The translations under genes and the position numbers were made by a program. A stretch of 64,000 nt of DNA from Rhododendron vialii (Eukaryota; Streptophyta; Magnoliopsida; Ericales; Ericaceae), in the NCBI RefSeq assembly GCF_030253575.1, contig NC_080557.1:15848001-15912000 (forward strand), read 5' to 3'. Position 1 is the stretch's first letter. The number at the start of each line of letters is the position of its first letter. This document shows positions 57,901 through 64,000 of this stretch, one piece after another. The notes beneath the pieces are model-generated. The model did not search any database and had not been told where the DNA came from. It saw only the letters and a program-made list of their open reading frames with translations.

Positions 57901-59030
57901 CAAATTACTTTAACCAAAAACAAAAGAGAGGAACAAAAAAGATCGGTCACAGCCCTGAAACCGACCAATGGAAGATTATCAATTTTTAGCCAGCAAGAAA
58001 TTAGTAGGGAATCTGTAAAACAACTAATAAGTAAAGAACATGCAAAAATGCGCATAATCATGCGAGTCAGAGCAATCTCCTGGTAGCCCATGCAAAGAGG
58101 CAAAGAGAATTAAAACATTATTCATGCATTATTTAAGTTGTTCCATACCCCAGAAACCTTTACAAATTGGCCATCCCTTGCAGTCCTTAGCTCAGTGTCC
58201 GGATAACGGGCAATGAAACCAGTAATAGATTTTCTTCCCCAACAAGTATTCCAAGTGAACACTGCAGCAACAGCAACAAAAAGAACAAAAACCACAACAA
58301 GAAGAATAGGATTGTGAACTGCCCCAAGAATAAAACCTCCAGCGATAAACCCCATGACAAACAGCAAACCCATTGCCCAAAGGATTGGCTTAGGGAAACT
58401 CCGGTGGAAGGAGTATTCTTCCTCTTGACTAAGGTTAGTAACAGCCGGATTGTGAACAATAGCTGCACTGTGTAACTTGAGCGAGCCTGTGGAATCCAAT
58501 GAACCAGAAACTTTACGAGGAGCCCCAGATGAGTTCAGTGGGCCCGAAGAAATGGGTCCTGAAGTGATGAGGCCAGTGGTGGGCAGAAGTGGGGCTATTG
58601 GGCCAGAATTTTGGCGGGAAACAGATGCAGTTCCTCCTACTTGAGGACCAGATGACTTCTTCATCGACTCTCCATGTTTATTAAGAGGCCCAGAATTAGT
58701 CTTCTTTAGTGAAGCGGAACCACCACCCCCAGTGGAAGAAACGGAACTACGGTTTGCAGCATTGGGCGTCAATTGGCCAGAGAGTGAACCAACACCACCA
58801 AAGGATGCAGTCCTTGAAGGGGCATTGTTTATAGGTCCAGACTTCCTTGACTTGGAGCCATCTGTAGGAATATCAAACATTTTTCCGAGTTCTCCAGACT
58901 TTTTGATATCACCACCCGTGTAAGGCATGGCTACTGAGCTCATTGTGGGAGACTTTTCTTTTTGTTGCTCAGGCCGGCCTGATACGTAAAGGCCATTGCT
59001 CAACTGATGAGATCGGGATCGGGACCCCAT
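54928..59030 (-). CDS. SHOU4L: SHOU4-like membrane protein
   Basis: Coding exons (minus strand) 58149-59030, 56873-57028, 55683-55894 and 54928-55120 join in frame to 480 residues, the family length. The start MGSRSRSHQLSNGLYVSGRP is the conserved one; an upstream frame from 59129 is not. A long Ser/Gly/Pro-rich cytosolic region holds repeated (N/T)SGP motifs (MFDIPTDGSKSRKSGP, GLITSGPISSGPLNSSG). Two membrane helices follow at about 216-236 and 241-260, then a C-terminal domain (VVTCGNVPLESSF, RCVYTSTSLYEYRG, HRRFTWGLR, FYISDFQSGLRALVKAG) ending IDVIPV. Arabidopsis SHOU4 proteins regulate delivery of cellulose synthase complexes to the plasma membrane. Some databases call the family ubiquitin-protease-related, but no protease residues are visible. 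Confidence 0.95.
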
Positions 59031-60430
59031 CAAATCAATTTGTTTGATCACAATAGAAGCCAGACAACAACTAGTGCAGCACAGTGGCAATCGGGCACAC
59101 AATTCCAAGTATATGAAGTTAAGAACCAAGTCTGAAGAACACTCAACTTACTGCATCCAGTAACATAATATCATCATACCTAGTCAATAGTGGAAGAAAT
59201 AAGTGTTTTAGGGATTTAAGAACAAAAGAAAAAACTCCATCCAAAACTATGTATATCAATGGATAAATTCCATGATTGAAGAACAAATATCACTGCAATA
59301 GGTACTGTCAGAAGCTTCAATCAGTCATGAGATGAAAAATAGAGGACTTGGGTCATGACCCAATGTTGAGAATTTCAACAACTCCATCTACAGCAACAAA
59401 CAATACTTGTACATGTTTTTTCGTGGGGGAATGTGTGTGGGTGTGTTTTTCATAACCAAGTGTCCGAGCCAGCTTACACGCACTTTGACTAATCCTGGGG
59501 ATCATAAACCCATTGTCTACTAGCAGGGGGCCCACTTGAAACCAGAGCAAATGCTCCGTATGAATTGGCCCCAAAGGAGTTGGTAGCACCTGATAGGTTT
59601 CGAATGATAGACCTTAGGAGGAGCAAACCCCTAAGCCTCTAAGTCCCATACCTTGACCAATAGGCCAACCCCTTGGGGTTTTGTGTGTGTGTTGACCAAC
59701 CATGGCATTAGCTAACCAGATTTCCCTAAATCAGGATATATATTTACTGATACAAGGAGAAAGAGAGAACATGCCATGATTGGCAGAAGTCTTACTGTAA
59801 AACTAACATAGATCTGAAAAAGAAGCAGCTAAAACTCCAATCTGAAGACCATGGAAGGCTGTGGAGTCCCTTTTAAAGCCACAATCTGCAGAATTTGTAT
59901 TGGTAAACGACAAAGTTGCAAGCAGATATAACATTCAAAAGCACAATGCAATCAAAATAAACCCCGATTGACCAATCAAAATCTGGAAAAAAAAAAAAAT
60001 CTAAACTCGGTATTCACATTCAACTTTCAAGATCCAAACCACGGAAAATGCTACCCTAAGCAAGAAACCCCCACGTACCCAGTTCACCATTCACAATGGG
60101 AAGTGAAATCTGACAGATCTAAAGCCCCCAGAATGGACATTGTAATAAAGGGTAACTTACAAATTTCAGACATTTGGCATGGGGAAAGAGAGATATGGAA
60201 ACCAAATTTAAATGGTTAGTTTCCATGTTCAACATTAGAATCCCAAGGAAATCAGAACCCATGTGCCAAATGAGGAAACAAACAAAACCCACATTTTCAG
60301 ATCATAAGCCGTGCACTGAGTTGAAACTCGAGAAGAACAGAATAAGAAGAGCACCTGAAAGAGAGCTTGGTGCTGGAATCTGGAGATGCACAGACACGGT
60401 GAATCAGAGAGAGACAGAGAGAGTTGAAAT
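59031..60430 (-). other. SHOU4-like 5' UTR and UTR intron
   Basis: A probable non-coding first exon lies at about 60356-60430: minus strand CT-rich leader ending CTCTCTTTCAG before GTGCTC. The intron down to the coding exon carries a SINE. Exact splice pairing cannot be fixed without transcripts. Confidence 0.45.
59445..59678 (-). mobile_element. Au-like tRNA-derived SINE
   Basis: On the minus strand it begins with an A-box-like TTGGCCTATTGG and has a B-box-like CATTCGAAACC about 60 bases on. It then runs through TTTGGGGCCAATTCATACGG and GTGCGTGTAAGCTGGC to GGTTATGAAAAAC, in the order I recall for Au-type plant SINEs. It lies in the 5' intron of the SHOU4-like gene, in the same sense as the gene. 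Confidence 0.75.
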
Positions 60431-60846
60431 GGGGTTGTTTTGTTGGTAAGACGACATTACGTTTTGTTTGGTAGAACTGAAATTTTAAGTTAACCCAGAA
60501 AAATAGTGGACATGATACTAGGAGTACACATTGTATATACAGTAGAAATGTGGAAACAGAAAACACACCACCCACCTTCCTCCTTGCTCGAGGAAGTTCT
60601 ATTTGCACTCATTGTTTTTTCTCAGTACCCACTCGTTGTTTTACCATTTTTTGTTCCTTTGTTTTTTTTCTCCACACTCTCTTTTTTCTCTATCCTCTCA
60701 ACCTCTGTCATTCCTTCACCGCCGCCGCCAGTCGCAGAGGCACCTTGTGATAGATGGGTTCGGTCGGTTGACCCCGTGGAAAGTTGTTTCTTACAATGGT
60801 TGTACGGAAATTATTTATGAACTAGTAAATGACTCTCTAGAATTTA

Positions 60847-61030
60847 GGTTCTGTTTGGAACTCAGGAAAAAAAAAAAAGAAAGGAAAGAAAAATGAGAGG
60901 AAAATAGAAGAGAAAATTTATTATTCACTACACTCAAAATTTTTATTTTCTTCTCTCTTTCTCTACAACCAAACAATAGGAGGGAAAATTTTTTAATTTT
61001 CCTTTCTTTTTCCTGAGTTTCAAACAGATT
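60847..61030. mobile_element. PIF/Harbinger-like MITE
   Basis: 184 bp with ends GGTTCTGTTTGGAACTCAGG and AATCTGTTTGAAACTCAGG (inverted) and TTA at 60844-60846 and 61031-61033. A/G-rich left half and T/C-rich right half pair along most of the element. Confidence 0.85.
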
Positions 61031-61368
61031 TTAGTGCTAACAACCATACAAAATTAATTTTCTCCCTTAATTCAGCGATCTCGATATTTCGCGTCGATCA
61101 GAAAAAGTGTAAACGCAATGTATGCTCATCTCTTGCGTAATTGTGCTCTGTGTGCACTTCTCTCATGCAAATTAGTGTTATACATTATATATGTATATGA
61201 GCTAACTGATAGAGATGCTGCTTCAGCAGCAGAAAAAGCAACAAGATACTCAAGGATGAAAAGCAACGAGCAAAGCTTTATGAAGGGATCGATCCCGGAC
61301 TGGGAATCCTAGATTTCTAGATGGCGAGAATTTAGCCCTTTGTTAGCATATGTTATTGATGGAAGTGT

Positions 61369-61620
61369 AACACCCGAATTCTGAGGAATATTTGATTGTT
61401 TGGAAAATCACATATATTTAGGTTATCAGTATCTTGTCATGAAATTGTTTCTTTTGATGGATGAAGCAATAAGTTTTTGTTCTTTTACATGTTTAACACC
61501 TGAATTCTGAGGAATGTTTGATTGTTTTTAAAATCACATATATTTAGGTTATCGGTATCTTGTCATGAAATTGTTTCTTTTGATGGATGAAGAAATAAGT
61601 TTTTGTTCTTTTGCATGTTC
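61369..61620. repeat. 126-bp tandem duplication
   Basis: Units at 61369-61494 and 61495-61620, both starting AACACC(C/T)GAATTCTGAGG, differ at only a few positions. Confidence 0.9.
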
Positions 61621-62145
61621 AACTCATATAATGTGGACAAATTTCTAATAAGAAAACCGACCACCACACAAGATCCATCTTCTTTCAGTCTTCCAGAATA
61701 TGAAATTTTTTCGATTCCAAAATATTGAGAACATGGTGAACAATCAAAGGTCCCTTTGCACGATCTGGGTGAAGGATTGTTTCTTTCTCTAATTTGTTAA
61801 TATATTTTCCACCAACGGGCAATGGCTGATTGTTCGATAATACTTTTCTAAACAAAACTTCATTTGTTTGACTGTAAATTTTGGACAAAAGGTAGTGGTG
61901 GCCAATCGTTGGGCGGGGTTCAAAAGGGTAGTGGTTGATGGTGGCTAAGACTGGGCTAGGTGTTGAGGTTAAAAGCGGTTGGGTCTAGGGAAATTAGGGG
62001 TACTTGGGTAATTAAAAGGAATAAATGGATCTGGTGGGAATACTGAGGAAGAATGAGGGTCGAGAATAGAAATCTCCACCCTTTCGGTTTTGTACCCATT
62101 CTATCAGGATTCTGCCACTATATCAAACCAAGCTAATCAAGCTGA

Positions 62146-62290
62146 TTTTTTTCGTGAATATACTACACTATAGTCATACAAGATGAATGATTTGGATATA
62201 ATAATAATTTATATGATGGGGTCTGCAATGGGCGGTAGATCAAACCGTTCATCTTGTATGACTTATAGTGTAGTATATTCACGAAAAAAA
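62146..62290. mobile_element. Hairpin MITE
   Basis: TTTTTCGTGAATATACTACA and TAGTCATACAAGATGAA pair with the mirror sequence at 62246-62290. The loop is about 55 bp. A partial relative (CTACAAGATGAACGATTCAG) is at about 62672. Confidence 0.7.
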
Positions 62291-63617
62291 AATAACTTAA
62301 TTGGATATCGATAAATCAATTAAGAGTTCAATTTTAGTTTATAAAATAGACGGTGTGATCCTGTCAAGTTAAATTGTCCATGACCATCTATTTTATAAAA
62401 CAAAATTCGATTTTGCTAACCTTCACCTACTAGGCGGATGATAATATGCACATAATTCCAAACAAGTTTAGATATTAGTTCATATCTCACGGATATCAAT
62501 ATACTTTCATAAATATCAATACACTTTTTTCGAATATCAATACACCTTTTACCAATTATACTACACCATTTAGACGGATGTTAGAATAATCCAACAAAAT
62601 TTAAATTTTGATACACCTATCAATGTTCTATGAAGCTAATTTTTTGAACAAGAATACTACTCTTCAGGCCCCTACAAGATGAACGATTCAGATCGACAAT
62701 TAACACACCGTGGGACCCAAAATAATAGTGGTGGAAAACCTATAATTTTTGCTATCGGCGGAAGGAATTTAATCTCGTAATATTTTTTGCTAGATCAATT
62801 TTGAATTAATGAATTGTTTCAATTGTGATATAGTCCTGATTTTGGGAAATTTTATTTTAGGATAAATGGAACCAGAGATGAAGTTTCATGGAAGTCAGAA
62901 TTGGTATTTAAGTGATCGATAGAACCCTTATCAATAAAACAACTCAATATTTGAATTATATGTACATAAATTTAATGGCCCAAATTTATTCCTCATAAAT
63001 CCTACGGCTGAGAAGAGTCCTAAGGCTGGAAAATCCTATTTTCAATCTTCTCTAACATTTCCTATTCCAACTCTCTTTTGTTATGGAAAGATAGAAAGCA
63101 ATAAAATTTCATTGCCTAAAAAAATAGCCGGATTTTGAAATAAGAAAGGGAAGTAATTTTTGAAACCTTAGCACTCTCTCTCTCCAAAACAAGGCGAAAT
63201 ATTCTCTAATTTTTCCTATCCCAATATCATGTATAAAATTAGTGCAAGGCAGATCGTAAACTAAACAAAAGGGTAATAAATATTTTTGTCTATCGGTTGA
63301 TCAATTTAAATTTTTTTGGTTTGTGTTTTTTTTTTTTTTGTAAACTAAACAAAAGGGTAAGAAAAAAATCTTTCTGTATAAATTAGTTTCGTTGGCGGGG
63401 GTGGTCAATAATTTCGTAATTTATTTTAATTGTGTTCAAAACGCTTTGCGCCAAACTCTAGTACATTTCTATTATAGAAACATGTTTCCATGTTAGTAGC
63501 TATTAATAAGAGATCTTTCAGAGTATTTTTTTTTTTGATAAGTGAGATCTTTCAGAGTTATACAATTCATGGTACTTCTTACAAAAATCAAAATTTAGTA
63601 ACTCTCTCTACAAATCC

Positions 63618-63619
<2 letters not shown>

Positions 63620-63655
<36 letters not shown>
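63620..63655. repeat. (CT)n microsatellite
   Basis: CT dinucleotide run of about 36 bases. Confidence 0.95.
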
Positions 63656-63659
<4 letters not shown>

Positions 63660-64000
63660 AACAATGTTGGGCAGATGAACTAACAAAATTTTCCAATTTC
63701 ATCGAAGGAGATACTACATTTTCTAATAAAAATCTGAAACGTGCATGGTTGGAGCGGTCTTCCGCCTCTCAGTCCGTCCTCCAAAATAGCAACAGGGCAC
63801 GCTTAGTTAACCTGGCAAAAATAATACCTATATGTTGTACTAGCATTTTCCGTCAAAGAATAGGTTAGTTTTGGTATTATTTTTTTCTTTCGTGATTATC
63901 AACCAGTGCACTTAGCACGCGTTTTAGGCTAATATATATAATATAGTAGTACAATAAACTATGCAGATACATCCAACTGATAATTAAATATAAGGGCAAA

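Larger units (their letters stand above)
60431..64000. other. Distal region without a recognised gene
   Basis: Contains the MITE at 60847, a 126-bp tandem duplication, a hairpin element and CT repeats. Short open frames exist (for example 61685-61888 minus, 67 codons) but match nothing I recognise. Confidence 0.45.

Noticed and set aside
54928..59030. Annotation as a ubiquitin-specific protease
   Set aside because: No Cys or His box is visible. The membrane helices and overall sequence fit SHOU4-like proteins instead.
59031..59129. Upstream start extending the SHOU4-like protein by 33 residues
   Set aside because: The conserved family start is MGSR at 59030; the extension is unconserved and lies in likely UTR.
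1..64000. tRNA or rRNA genes
   Set aside because: Only tRNA-Met-complementary primer sites of LTR elements and tRNA-like boxes of one SINE were found; no cloverleaf gene was seen.

Overview
The window is nuclear DNA of a flowering plant. The genes have many GT-AG introns, intergenic DNA is AT-rich, and all recognisable genes are plant families (LIG4, LRK10L receptor kinases, a plant MIF-like protein, SHOU4-like). LTR, TRIM, LINE, SINE and MITE repeats fill the rest. Exon sequences read as eudicot. Repeat style suggests a woody asterid such as Ericales, but that is only an impression.

Layout. 1-16689 (+): the 3' two thirds of a DNA ligase IV gene, broken by three in-frame stops and one +1 frameshift although its splice sites are largely kept. 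Its introns hold a retroposon, MITEs and TRIM elements. 16690-23340: repeat block with copia debris and a palindrome of about 4.1 kb, one arm of which carries a retroposon. 23889-35112 (-): an LRK10L receptor-like kinase whose kinase exon is split by a 9.0-kb copia (SIRE/Maximus-like) element. That element has equal-length LTRs with no difference found, a CCTTT target duplication, long gag and pol frames, a nested solo LTR and a small two-membrane-helix ORF. 35113-39948: MITEs, a 788-bp foldback element and a TRIM. 39949-44053 (+): a second, intact LRK10L gene, divergent from the first. 44500-45220: copia RNase H debris. 45580-49059 (-): an intact three-exon MIF/D-DT-like gene. 49060-54900: nested MITEs and foldbacks. 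54928-59030 (-), plus a probable 5' UTR exon near 60360-60430: an intact SHOU4-like gene. 60430-64000: repeats and no recognised gene.

The genes do not form a pathway. The two LRK10L genes are related neighbours, one broken and one whole. I found no clearly new molecular system. The most unusual items are the freshly disrupted receptor kinase, the passenger solo LTR and two-helix ORF in the copia element, the dead but fully spliced LIG4 copy, the giant palindrome, and several TIR families whose insertion sites can be checked against empty copies inside this same window. No tRNA, rRNA or CRISPR locus was seen.
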